From contig JAADEM010000071.1 in the NCBI GenBank assembly GCA_013153405.1, positions 18,327 to 82,326 on the forward strand: DNA of 64,000 nt, written 5' to 3'. Both the position numbers and the translations under genes were made by a program. The stretch is from Chlorobiota bacterium. GTDB lineage: Bacteria > Bacteroidota > Bacteroidia > Bacteroidales > Marinilabiliaceae. Every line of letters begins with the position of its first letter. Positions within the stretch are counted from its first letter, which is position 1. The notes under the pieces were generated by a model. It had not been told where the DNA came from, made no database searches, and saw only the letters and a list, made by a program, of their open reading frames with translations. Positions 54,665 to 63,884 of the stretch are shown here, piece after piece.

Positions 54665-56175
54665 AAGCAAAACTCATTTTTCAGACCATTATTATTTTCA
54701 TAATATTTTATTCATGTCAATCGAAACCTAAAGTTGTTTTACCTCCCGATCCATACGGCCCCGTACCCGATGAGAGGCAACTAAACATTCAGAGTCTTGA
54801 GTTTTATGGATTCTTACACTTCTCAATCAACACATTTACCGGAAGACAGTGGGGCTTTGGCAACGAAAGTCCCGAACTGTTCAACCCTACGGATTTCAAT
54901 GCCGACCAGATAGTTAAAACAATGAAAGCCGGCGGAATGAGAGGTGTGATACTTACTGCAAAACATCACGACGGATTCTGTCTGTGGCCATCAGCATTTA
55001 CTGAACACTCAGTAAAAAACAGCCCGTGGAAAAACGGCAAAGGAGATGTGGTTCGAGAAATATCAGATGCCTGCCATCGCAACGGTATGGCTTTCGGAAT
55101 CTACCTTTCGCCATGGGACAGAAACCACCCTGACTACGGCCGCCCTCAATATGTAAAATATTATCAGAACCAGCTTGATGAACTTCTTTCAAACTACGGT
55201 GAAATATTCACCCTATGGTGCGACGGAGCCAACGGAGGAAGCGGATATTACGGAGGAGCCAACGAAGTGCGAAAAATAGACAATACAACATACTACGACT
55301 GGGATTACACATGGAAGATAGCTTACGACCTTCAGCCGAAACTTTCGATATTCAGCGATGTAGGCCCCGGAACACGCTGGGTAGGTAATGAAAGAGGTCA
55401 CGCCGGGGATCCATGTTGGGCAAGGTTTACTCCCGTTTCAAAAAATGATAAAATGCCGGCACCCGGAAATGTCGATCCCAAATATAACTATACCGGCCAG
55501 ATAGACGGGAAATACTGGATACCTGCAGAAGCCGATGTTTCTATACGACCTAACTGGTTTTACATACCACAGGACGATTCGCTTGTGAAAAGTCCGGAAT
55601 ATATTCTTGGCATGTACTATGAAACTATAGGCCACGGTGCAACATTTAACCTCAACGTCCCTCCCGACAAACGTGGTCAGATACACAAAAATGATTCGAT
55701 AGCATTAATAAGATTCAAAAAACTTCTTGATGAAATCTTCGATGATAACCTTGCAAAAAAAGCAAAAATAAAAGCATCGAATGTAAGAGGTAACAGTGAA
55801 ATGTTTTCAGAAAAGAACCTGACCGACGGAAACAAAAACACCTACTGGTCTACTGACAATGAAATCAAGGAAGCATCTTTGACTATCAACTTTAACAAGC
55901 CGGTTACATTCAACGTCATCGACTTGCGGGAATACACTCCTCTGGGCCAACGCGTGTGGGACTGGGCTTTCGATAAATGGGACGGCAGTAAATGGATCGA
56001 ATTTGCCAAAGGCAGAGCAATAGGTTTGAGAAGATTATGGCGGAGCAACAACCGTATTTCAACAAAAAAAATACGTTTACGATTTTCAGGGCCGGTTTGT
56101 CCTGCCATATCAGAACTTGGTGTTTATGCCGAACCCGTTGGGCTGACCGTACCACCTGTAATTAAAAACAACTGA
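54661..56175 (+). CDS. GH29 alpha-L-fucosidase, lipoprotein
   Basis: Releases terminal alpha-L-fucose. The 504-residue lipoprotein (Cys19) shows the GH29 catalytic core: HFSINTFTGRQWGFG, LTAKHHDGFCLWPS and the nucleophile Asp188 in TLWCDGANGG. The last ~130 residues (from about 370, AKIKASNVRGNSEMF) look like a C-terminal carbohydrate-binding F5/8-type discoidin domain. The core best fits the GH29 subgroup with relaxed or alpha-1,3/4 specificity, but sequence alone does not settle linkage. It overlaps the sulfatase gene by 4 bp and precedes GH31 by 15 bp. Confidence 0.92.
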   Translation: MKAKLIFQTIIIFIIFYSCQSKPKVVLPPDPYGPVPDERQLNIQSLEFYGFLHFSINTFTGRQWGFGNESPELFNPTDFNADQIVKTMKAGGMRGVILTAKHHDGFCLWPSAFTEHSVKNSPWKNGKGDVVREISDACHRNGMAFGIYLSPWDRNHPDYGRPQYVKYYQNQLDELLSNYGEIFTLWCDGANGGSGYYGGANEVRKIDNTTYYDWDYTWKIAYDLQPKLSIFSDVGPGTRWVGNERGHAGDPCWARFTPVSKNDKMPAPGNVDPKYNYTGQIDGKYWIPAEADVSIRPNWFYIPQDDSLVKSPEYILGMYYETIGHGATFNLNVPPDKRGQIHKNDSIALIRFKKLLDEIFDDNLAKKAKIKASNVRGNSEMFSEKNLTDGNKNTYWSTDNEIKEASLTINFNKPVTFNVIDLREYTPLGQRVWDWAFDKWDGSKWIEFAKGRAIGLRRLWRSNNRISTKKIRLRFSGPVCPAISELGVYAEPVGLTVPPVIKNN

Positions 56176-56190
56176 TCAGAATCATTTATT

Positions 56191-59007
56191 ATGAAAATTT
56201 CAAATATTATTCTATCAGCATTACGAGTATCACTCCTGGGCTCATTTCTGTTTTCCTGTTCATACAACAAGTTTGAATACTCTCCGGAATCTGACGGGAT
56301 AACAGTCACTGTAAACGGAAATAAAAAGCGAATAACATTTTTTGCCCCCGGTATTGTCCGCATCTCTGCGACAAAACAGGATAAAGCTTTCAGGGATTCC
56401 AGTCTTGCTGTAATTGCTCATCCCGACAAAACAAATTATCAGGTAATAAACCACAAAAACCACATTACCGTTTCCACAGTATCATTAATTCTTTCGATAA
56501 ATAAAACCACAGGAAGTATAACTTTCATGCACCCCGATTCTTCAGTATATGTATCAGAACTTAAAAACAAGCCCCATATCTTTACAGATACCATAATCAA
56601 CAACAAATCATACCTGAAAATAAAACAACAGTTTACGCTATCAGACAATGAAGGAATATTCGGGTTGGGTCAGTTCCAGAACAATATAATGAACTACCGC
56701 AACCACGACCTGTTGCTGGTACAGGCAAACCGCATTGCCATTGTCCCCGTAATGGTATCATCGAACAGTTATGGAATATTATGGGATAACTATTCACATA
56801 CTGCTTTTCATGACGGGAAAGACGGTTGCTCTTTCACCTCGGAAGTCGCCGACCAGATAGACTATTATTTCATTGGAAGCAACAATATTGACGGAGTAAT
56901 TTCGGGTTACAGAAAACTCACAGGAAAAGCTCCTATGTTGCCCAAAAAAGCATATGGTTACTGGCAAAGCAAAGAAAGATACCGTTCATTCGGGGAGATG
57001 ATAAATGTGATTAAACACTATCGCAGGTTAAAACTGCCGGTTGATAACATTGTACTTGACTGGAGATACTGGGGCGATAACCGTCACTGGAGCAGTATGT
57101 TTTTCGACCCTAAAACATTCCCAGATCCTGCAGAAAACATACAAAAGCTACACTCTTTAAACACCAACCTGATGGTTTCCATATGGCCCGCATTTGGACC
57201 GGAAACAGACATTTACAAAGAGATGAGTGCGAAAGGGCTCCTTTATGCACCCCAACACTGGAGCGGAGGCAAAGTATACGATGCTTATAATCCTGAAGCC
57301 CGGGATATCTACTGGAAATACATAAAAAAAGGACTTATGGATAACGGTGTTGATGCACTCTGGATGGATGGTTCCGAACCGCAGATTACATCTGTTGCCT
57401 CTCCTTACGATATGGAAAAAGAATACCTTAAGACTGAAAAAACATATGCCGGACCAACTGCAAAATATCTGAACACATACGCTCTTGTTTCAAGCGAAGG
57501 CGTATATGAGCATTTCAGAAAAGACATTAAAAACAAAAGAGCATTTATACTTACCCGTTCCTCCTGGGCCGGGCAACAACGTAACTCTACAGTTACCTGG
57601 TCTGGCGATGTGGCATCGAGTTTCGATAATCTGAAAAAACAGATATGTGCAGGCATTAACTTCTGCATGACCGGAGTTCCGTACTGGACCCACGATATTG
57701 GCGGATTTTTTCCCTCTGGCAATGGAGGCATGTACCCAAAAGGAATGAATGATCCGGCATACCAGGAGCTATATGTCAGATGGTTTCAGTTCGGAGCTTT
57801 CACTCCCGTTTTTCGCTCTCACGGAACCGGACTGCCCAGAGAGTTGTGGAACTTCAGGAAATCATCACCTTCGTTTTACGAGGCTCTGATAAAATCATTA
57901 AAGCTGCGTTACAAACTAATGCCTTACATATATTCTCTGGCAGGAAAAATTACAACTGATGATTATACTTTAATGCGCGGGCTTGTAATGGATTTCCCTT
58001 CAGACAAAAAAACTTACAACATTCCTGATGAATATATGTTCGGACCTGCTTTTCTGGTTAAACCCGTTACTCAAAGTATGTATTTCGATATCCAGGAGAT
58101 TCCTCCTGCAATACCAGCTAATTCATTTGAAACGCCGGATGGCAAAAACGGACTGACTGCAACATACTTCAAAACCAGAGATCTTAAAGAAAAAGTTATT
58201 ACAACTGTTGAAAATAACATAAATCATAACTGGAGTGGTGGCGGCCTGCCTGCCGGAGTGCCTGAAAAAAACTTTTCCGTTCGATGGGAAGGTTTCCTTA
58301 AAGCTCCCGAATCCGGAACTTTTATCATTGCTGCTATAGCCGATGACGGAGTAAGGGTGTGGCTTAATGAAAAACTCATTATAGATAAATGGCAAGACCA
58401 GGCTGCCACCCTTTTCCCTGCGAAGGTAATGCTTTCGCAAGGAAAAAAATACCATATTAAAGTGGAGTACTACCAGGGACTTGGACAGTCGGAAATAACA
58501 CTTTGCTGGATTAAACCGTCGGATAAAAAAGAAAAAATAACCAAAACAAAAATTGTAAAGACCTATCTGCCTCATGCTGCCGGTTGGTATAATTACTGGA
58601 CCAACGACTTTTTTACCGGCGGACAAACAACAGATTTGGAATATCCCATCGACATCTTTCCCTTATTCGTTAAAGCTGGTTCCATTGTGATTTGTGCACC
58701 TGAGAAACAGTATGCCGATGAAAAAACCGACAAACCATTTGAAGTCAGAATTTACACCGGCAACAACTCGGAATTTATGTTTTACGAAGACGAGAACAAC
58801 AATTACAACTATGAGAAAGGAAAATTTAATACTATAAAATTTTCATGGAACGAAAATAAAAGAACGCTGCAAATAGGCGAAAGCATTGGAAATTTCAATG
58901 GTATGAAAAAAGAAAAATCATTCAAAATCTTATTGATTACTCCAGACAGCATTAAGACTAAAGTCTGCAAATATACCGGCAATGCAATAAACCTGAATTT
59001 CAGATAA
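56191..59007 (+). CDS. GH31 glycosidase with inserted PA14 domain, lipoprotein
   Basis: An exo-acting alpha-glycosidase of clan GH-D, probably alpha-xylosidase or alpha-glucosidase. The 938-residue protein has a lipoprotein signal (Cys23), the GH31 N-terminal beta-sandwich, and the catalytic barrel with nucleophile Asp393 (DALWMDGSEPQ) and acid/base Asp473 (TWSGDVASSFDN). A PA14 domain of about 130 residues (from about 655: NGLTATYFKTRDL, WEGFLKAPESGTF, YYQGLGQSEITLCW) is inserted in the region after the barrel, as in Bacteroides xyloglucan alpha-xylosidases. That similarity supports an alpha-xylosidase but does not prove it. Confidence 0.9.
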   Translation: MKISNIILSALRVSLLGSFLFSCSYNKFEYSPESDGITVTVNGNKKRITFFAPGIVRISATKQDKAFRDSSLAVIAHPDKTNYQVINHKNHITVSTVSLILSINKTTGSITFMHPDSSVYVSELKNKPHIFTDTIINNKSYLKIKQQFTLSDNEGIFGLGQFQNNIMNYRNHDLLLVQANRIAIVPVMVSSNSYGILWDNYSHTAFHDGKDGCSFTSEVADQIDYYFIGSNNIDGVISGYRKLTGKAPMLPKKAYGYWQSKERYRSFGEMINVIKHYRRLKLPVDNIVLDWRYWGDNRHWSSMFFDPKTFPDPAENIQKLHSLNTNLMVSIWPAFGPETDIYKEMSAKGLLYAPQHWSGGKVYDAYNPEARDIYWKYIKKGLMDNGVDALWMDGSEPQITSVASPYDMEKEYLKTEKTYAGPTAKYLNTYALVSSEGVYEHFRKDIKNKRAFILTRSSWAGQQRNSTVTWSGDVASSFDNLKKQICAGINFCMTGVPYWTHDIGGFFPSGNGGMYPKGMNDPAYQELYVRWFQFGAFTPVFRSHGTGLPRELWNFRKSSPSFYEALIKSLKLRYKLMPYIYSLAGKITTDDYTLMRGLVMDFPSDKKTYNIPDEYMFGPAFLVKPVTQSMYFDIQEIPPAIPANSFETPDGKNGLTATYFKTRDLKEKVITTVENNINHNWSGGGLPAGVPEKNFSVRWEGFLKAPESGTFIIAAIADDGVRVWLNEKLIIDKWQDQAATLFPAKVMLSQGKKYHIKVEYYQGLGQSEITLCWIKPSDKKEKITKTKIVKTYLPHAAGWYNYWTNDFFTGGQTTDLEYPIDIFPLFVKAGSIVICAPEKQYADEKTDKPFEVRIYTGNNSEFMFYEDENNNYNYEKGKFNTIKFSWNENKRTLQIGESIGNFNGMKKEKSFKILLITPDSIKTKVCKYTGNAINLNFR

Positions 59008-59060
59008 CAGAACAACAATATCGGATAAACACATTAATGATAAATTTTAATTGTAAAATC

Positions 59061-61355
59061 ATGACACAAAAACACAAATCAATAAAAAGCTTTCTGCTAC
59101 TGAGTTTATCTGTAATCATTTTAACAGAATGCTCACATAATAACAACAATCTGCAACAGTTAAAACAATACAATGTAAGCTGGGATACCCCCGGCGAGAA
59201 CAGCCTGGGTTCAATGCCCCTTGGAAACGGTGATATCGGACTTAATGTATGGGTGGAAAACTCCGGCGATATATGTTTCTACATATCAAAGACTGATAAC
59301 TGGGACGATTATTCACGTTTGGTGAAAACAGGCAAAGTTCGGGTTACAATAAAACCAGAAAACGACAGTCTCCCTGACTTCAATAGTCAGACTCTTAACC
59401 TCGCTGACGGTTCTGTAATCATTCAGTACGGAAAAGGAGACAATAAAGTTGAAGCCACATTATGGGTTGATGCGAATAATCCTGTAATCAACATTGATGT
59501 GAACTCAAGAACTCCTGTTGAGCTTATTGCTAAAAATGAGATGTGGCGAACCCACAGAGATACACTCGATTACATATCGCATGGATATGTCTTGTTCGAT
59601 CCTAAATATCCTAATGGCTCAAAAGATCCGATAATTATCGAACCCGACAATATAATTAAAGGGATGAAAAACATGATAGGCTGGTACCATCACAACATAA
59701 AATCCCCAGGAGTAAAAATCACTTCAGAACGTGAAGGTATCTCCGATATCATAAAAGACCCGATAATAAACAGAACGTTCGGGGCTGTCATTACTGCACA
59801 AAATGCAACATCAGTAAATGATACAACACTGAAACTGGATAAAAACACCAGTCAGCATCTTGAGATATTCATACGCACAGATTATCCCTCATCACCTTCT
59901 GATTGGGGAAAAAAAATTAAAAATGACATTTCCAGAGTTCACAAAACAGATATTTTTTCACGACGGAACGAACATGTAAACTGGTGGAGAAATTTCTGGA
60001 ACAGAAGCTGGATTTACATCACTGACAACAACTCAAACCCGACACAGCCAGACAATGCTTTTATTGTTACCCGAGGATATGTTTTACAACGCTTCATTTC
60101 TGCATGTTCGGGAAGAGGAAATTATCCTATAAAATTTAATGGTTCCATTTTCACGGCAAAACATCCGGGCAAACCCGATGGTCCCGATTACCGCCGCTGG
60201 GGCGCTGCTTACTGGTGGCAAAACACCCGTCTGCCATATATCAGCATGTGCGCTGCAGGTGATTTCGAAATGATGAAACCCTTATTTAAACTTTACAGAG
60301 ATGACCTTTTCGACTTCTTCAAAAAACGAACCAGACGATACCTTAAACATGGTGGCATTTACCTTACCGAAGAGATGTACATATGGGGTGCAATACCGCT
60401 TGCCACATACGGATGGGATTCAACCTTTGCAGAAAGAAAAGATAAGCTGCAGGAAGCCGGGTACCATAAGTACGAGTGGGTATCAGGGCTTGAACTGGTT
60501 CATATGATGCTCGACTATTTTGATTACACACAGGACTCCGCTTTTCTAAAAAAAGAGGTTCTGCCTTTTGCCGATGAAGTACTTACATTCTTTAACGAAC
60601 ACTACAAAACAGATGAAAACGGAAAATTACTGATGTATCCGGCACAAGCTTTGGAGACCTGGTGGAAATGTACAAATCCAATGCCTGAAATAGCAGGTCT
60701 TCATGCCGACACCAAACGACTGCTCAACCTGGATAAAACACTGACAACTAAACAGGAAAGAGAATTCTGGTCGGAACTCAGACAAAAACTGCCCGATATA
60801 CCTTTGCGAGAAGTAAACGGAGAAAAGCTTCTGGCTCCTGCCGAAAAGTTTGAACAACACATGAACATTGAAAGACCGGAAATGTATGCAGTATTCCCTT
60901 TTAATCTATACGGTATCAACAAACCACATATCGAATATGCCAAAAGAGCTATGGAAAACCACTGGAAGGTTGCTCACAACGGATGGAGCCAGGATGATAT
61001 TTTTTATGCTTATCTGGGAGAAACCGAAAAAGCAAAAAAAGCAATTATTGACAGAGCTAAGGGTAAAGACAAAAGTGTCAGGTTTCCTGCCTTCTGGGGA
61101 CCTAACTTTGACTGGACACCCGACCAGGATCACGGCAGTGTATTACTAAAAGCAGTGCAATCTCTGATTCTTCAAACCGATGGTAAGAAAATTTACCTCA
61201 TGCCTGCCTGGCCTGATGATTGGAATGTGGATTTCAGGCTGCATGCACCATACAATACAACAATTGAAGGAAAATGGCAAAACGGGGAATTCAAAACAAT
61301 AAAAGTTACCCCCGCGTCCAGAAAACAGGATATTACTATAATTAACAAACACTAA
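59061..61355 (+). CDS. DUF5703-type putative glycoside hydrolase, lipoprotein
   Basis: A protein of about 764 residues, exported (signal ending near ILTECSHN). The N-terminal part (about 30-280) is a beta-rich domain of DUF5703 type (SLGSMPLGNGDIGLNVWVEN); the C-terminal half (about 300-740) looks like an (alpha/alpha)6 barrel with AAYWWQNTRLPYISMCAAGDFEMM and EMYIWGAIPLATYGW, the architecture of GH95-like enzymes. No activity is established for this family to my knowledge. Its place between GH31 and RhaT suggests an exo-acting role on deoxy-sugar linkages. I start at ATG 59061; an upstream ATG at 59037 adds eight residues. Confidence 0.7.
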   Translation: MTQKHKSIKSFLLLSLSVIILTECSHNNNNLQQLKQYNVSWDTPGENSLGSMPLGNGDIGLNVWVENSGDICFYISKTDNWDDYSRLVKTGKVRVTIKPENDSLPDFNSQTLNLADGSVIIQYGKGDNKVEATLWVDANNPVINIDVNSRTPVELIAKNEMWRTHRDTLDYISHGYVLFDPKYPNGSKDPIIIEPDNIIKGMKNMIGWYHHNIKSPGVKITSEREGISDIIKDPIINRTFGAVITAQNATSVNDTTLKLDKNTSQHLEIFIRTDYPSSPSDWGKKIKNDISRVHKTDIFSRRNEHVNWWRNFWNRSWIYITDNNSNPTQPDNAFIVTRGYVLQRFISACSGRGNYPIKFNGSIFTAKHPGKPDGPDYRRWGAAYWWQNTRLPYISMCAAGDFEMMKPLFKLYRDDLFDFFKKRTRRYLKHGGIYLTEEMYIWGAIPLATYGWDSTFAERKDKLQEAGYHKYEWVSGLELVHMMLDYFDYTQDSAFLKKEVLPFADEVLTFFNEHYKTDENGKLLMYPAQALETWWKCTNPMPEIAGLHADTKRLLNLDKTLTTKQEREFWSELRQKLPDIPLREVNGEKLLAPAEKFEQHMNIERPEMYAVFPFNLYGINKPHIEYAKRAMENHWKVAHNGWSQDDIFYAYLGETEKAKKAIIDRAKGKDKSVRFPAFWGPNFDWTPDQDHGSVLLKAVQSLILQTDGKKIYLMPAWPDDWNVDFRLHAPYNTTIEGKWQNGEFKTIKVTPASRKQDITIINKH

Positions 61356-61357
61356 AA

Positions 61358-62413
61358 ATGATATCTCCCAATCCTGTCATCGGAACCGGACTACATGCTG
61401 TCGGAGGGGCATCAGCAGCAAGCTGCTACACTCCTTTCGAGAAAGTCAGAAAATGGCCATGGGAAATATTCTGGATTGTTCAGGCTGTTTTTGCCTGGCT
61501 GTTACTACCTTTTGTCATCGGATACATAACTGTTCCTGATCTGTTTTCTGTTTTAGACGAATCTCCATCGTACCCTTTCTGGACTGCTTTTATTTTTGGC
61601 GCAATATATGGCTTTGGCGGCCTCTCTTTCGGCCTGGCAATACGAAATATAGGATACTCGCTCACTTACACCATTGCCATTGGTATTTCGGCGGTATTCG
61701 GAACCATTGTGCCGATGTCCATTAACGGACAACTTATTGAACATTTCACCGGAACAGGAGGAGGAATAGTCCTCACCGGAATGATCATTTCAATTGCCGG
61801 AGTGTCTCTTTGCGGCAAAGCAGGCTTCTTAAAAGAAAAACATCTGGCAAATCATACCAGCCTTAATTTCAACATGAAAAAAGGACTGTTCCTGGCCCTG
61901 ATAGCAGGTATACTCTCCGGTGTTTGGGGCATTTCACTCGAAATGGGTAATCCCATATCAGAAATAGCTGCAAAACATGGAGCAGGAAACTTTGAAGGTA
62001 ATGCAAAGCTGATAGTTTCCTCTCTGGGTTGTCTTCTCACTAATATTTTATGGTTCACAACTGTGGCGTTTAAAGACGGTTCAATAAATCTGTTATTCTG
62101 CACAAACAAAACAGGAAGAAAAACCTATATAAAAAACCTTAGTCTGGCTGCACTTACCGGAACTTTGTGGTATACGCAATTCTTTTTTTACGGTCTGGGT
62201 CATGTAAAAATGGGACAATTCAGATTTGCAAGCTGGGCATTACACATGACCATGCTTATTTTTTTCAGTTATATAATTGGCATTATAATGAAAGAATGGA
62301 AAGATGTTATGCCTAAAACTTATTACACTTTAATTACAGCTTTACTGATATTAACATTCTCATTTATCCTGATCAGCTACGGTAGCTACATCGGAGAAAT
62401 TGCAGCCGGTTAG
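61358..62413 (+). CDS. rhaT: RhaT-family L-rhamnose/proton symporter
   Basis: A 351-residue inner-membrane transporter with about ten transmembrane helices, related to the E. coli L-rhamnose-H+ symporter (IGTGLHAVGGASAASCYTPFEKV, FGGLSFGLAIRNIGYSLTYTIAIGI, KMGQFRFASWALHMTMLIFFS). It starts 2 bp after the DUF5703-type gene. Uptake of L-rhamnose or another 6-deoxyhexose such as L-fucose fits its place with a fucosidase and a mutarotase; the family alone cannot decide. The N-terminal serine/cysteine stretch (ASAASCYTPFE) is the expected substrate region. Confidence 0.85.
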   Translation: MISPNPVIGTGLHAVGGASAASCYTPFEKVRKWPWEIFWIVQAVFAWLLLPFVIGYITVPDLFSVLDESPSYPFWTAFIFGAIYGFGGLSFGLAIRNIGYSLTYTIAIGISAVFGTIVPMSINGQLIEHFTGTGGGIVLTGMIISIAGVSLCGKAGFLKEKHLANHTSLNFNMKKGLFLALIAGILSGVWGISLEMGNPISEIAAKHGAGNFEGNAKLIVSSLGCLLTNILWFTTVAFKDGSINLLFCTNKTGRKTYIKNLSLAALTGTLWYTQFFFYGLGHVKMGQFRFASWALHMTMLIFFSYIIGIIMKEWKDVMPKTYYTLITALLILTFSFILISYGSYIGEIAAG

Positions 62414-62457
62414 TGTGTGAAAAAAATATTATACAATCTTAATTTAAAATTTAAACA

Positions 62458-63483
62458 ATGGACCATAAAGAACGATTTTATGCAACGATAGAAAGAAAAC
62501 CGGTTGACAAACCGGCTTCATGGCTTGGCTTGCCCGTTCCTGAGGCTCTTGACGGATTATATCGCAGATTTAAAGTCGACAACATGATCGACCTTAAGAA
62601 AAAAATAGGTGACGATATTTTTCCTGTTGATGTGCCCTACAACCATCCGCCGCTCAATCATATTGCCTGTGCTTTCGATTTTGCCCAGAAAGATGCAACA
62701 ACAAACTGGGAACGCACTCTTACTGCTCCCGGATTTTTTGAAAATCTCACCGATCCCTCGCTCGTTGATGAGTTTGACTGGCCCGATCCGGCATTACATA
62801 TCGATCCTGAACAGTGTAAAAAAGCAGTGGAAAATGCTCCGCACGAATATGCCCTGATGGGCATAATGTGGTCGGCACATTTTCAGGATGCATGCGCAGC
62901 TTTCGGAATGGAAAATGCACTGGTCACAATGCTTATGGCTCCGGAAATGTTTGATGCAGTTATTGACCGAATCACCGAATTTTACCTGAAAGCCAATGAG
63001 ATATTTTATGAAGCAGCCGGCAATAAACTCGATGCTGTGCTTATTGGTAACGACTGGGGAAGTCAGACCGGATTAATGCTCTCGCGCGAATCGCTTCAGG
63101 AACATGTATACAAAGGTACTAAGCAACTAATCGATCAGGCCCATTCATACGGATATAAAGTTATTCATCATTCATGCGGCTCCATTGCCGACATCATTCC
63201 CGACCTGATAGAAATGGATGTGGATGCCATTCACCCAATTCAGGCTCTGGCTCACGGAATGGATGCCAAAGAATTAAAAGAAAAATATGAAGGGAAAATG
63301 TCCTTTTGCGGTGGTGTTGATGCCCAGAACCTTTTAGTGAACGGAACACCCGAAGAGGTAAGCAAAAAAGTTGAGGAACTTAAAGAACTGTTCCCCACAG
63401 GGCTTATAATCTCTCCCAGCCACGAGGCAATCCTGCCCGATATTGCCCCTGAAAACATTGCCGCAATGTTTAATGTGATTTAA
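62458..63483 (+). CDS. Uroporphyrinogen decarboxylase-fold protein
   Basis: A 341-residue cytoplasmic protein of the UroD/MtaA superfamily. It shows the fold motifs (VIHHSCGSIADIIPDLIEM, DAIHPIQALAHGMDA, FCGGVDAQNLLVNG) but lacks the usual HemE N-terminal RxxE...RQAGR pattern, so it is probably not the heme enzyme. Related proteins are corrinoid-dependent methyltransferases, and such genes recur in Bacteroidota glycan loci without an assigned job. The CGS and CGGVDAQ cysteines could bind zinc. It is 44 bp after rhaT and 26 bp before rhaM. Confidence 0.8.
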   Translation: MDHKERFYATIERKPVDKPASWLGLPVPEALDGLYRRFKVDNMIDLKKKIGDDIFPVDVPYNHPPLNHIACAFDFAQKDATTNWERTLTAPGFFENLTDPSLVDEFDWPDPALHIDPEQCKKAVENAPHEYALMGIMWSAHFQDACAAFGMENALVTMLMAPEMFDAVIDRITEFYLKANEIFYEAAGNKLDAVLIGNDWGSQTGLMLSRESLQEHVYKGTKQLIDQAHSYGYKVIHHSCGSIADIIPDLIEMDVDAIHPIQALAHGMDAKELKEKYEGKMSFCGGVDAQNLLVNGTPEEVSKKVEELKELFPTGLIISPSHEAILPDIAPENIAAMFNVI

Positions 63484-63509
63484 ATTTAATTACCCTGAAA
63501 CCATTAACT

Positions 63510-63833
63510 ATGAAACGCTACGGAATGGTAATAAATGTAAAACCGGGAATGGCCGGTGAGTACAAAAGACTTCATGCTGATGTGTGGCCGGATGTGCTTA
63601 AAGCCATTACTGAAAGTAATATTAAAAATTACTCTATTTACTTTAAAGACAATCAGCTTTTCAGCTACTTTGAATATGTAGGAAATGACTATGATGCCGA
63701 CATGAAAAAAATGGCGGCTAACCCGGTAGTTCAGGACTGGTGGAATAAATGTATTCCGTTACTTCAACCGTTACCGAACCTGGCAGAGGGTGAAGTATGG
63801 GCAAATATGGAAGAAGTTTTCCATATGGATTAA
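63510..63833 (+). CDS. rhaM: L-rhamnose mutarotase-family protein
   Basis: Interconverts alpha and beta anomers of L-rhamnose, or a similar 6-deoxyhexose. The 107-residue length and motif set match RhaM: NVKPGMAGEYKRLHADVWP with catalytic His22, Tyr41 (NYSIYF), FSYFEYVG and a tryptophan pair at 77-78 (VQDWWNKCIPLLQP). It is the last visible gene of the locus. Together with RhaT it argues that the imported product is a deoxy-sugar. Confidence 0.9.
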   Translation: MKRYGMVINVKPGMAGEYKRLHADVWPDVLKAITESNIKNYSIYFKDNQLFSYFEYVGNDYDADMKKMAANPVVQDWWNKCIPLLQPLPNLAEGEVWANMEEVFHMD

Positions 63834-63884
63834 ACAAAATACATGAAGAATTGCAAACAGGACTACTCAGACTTTTTAAAGACA

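Noticed and set aside
58123..58626. 167-codon open frame on the - strand
   Set aside because: Antisense to the PA14 part of the GH31 gene; no export signal or family motif.
59037..59061. ATG at 59037 as start of the DUF5703-type gene
   Set aside because: The ATG at 59061 gives a cleaner basic-hydrophobic export signal; the upstream start cannot be excluded.
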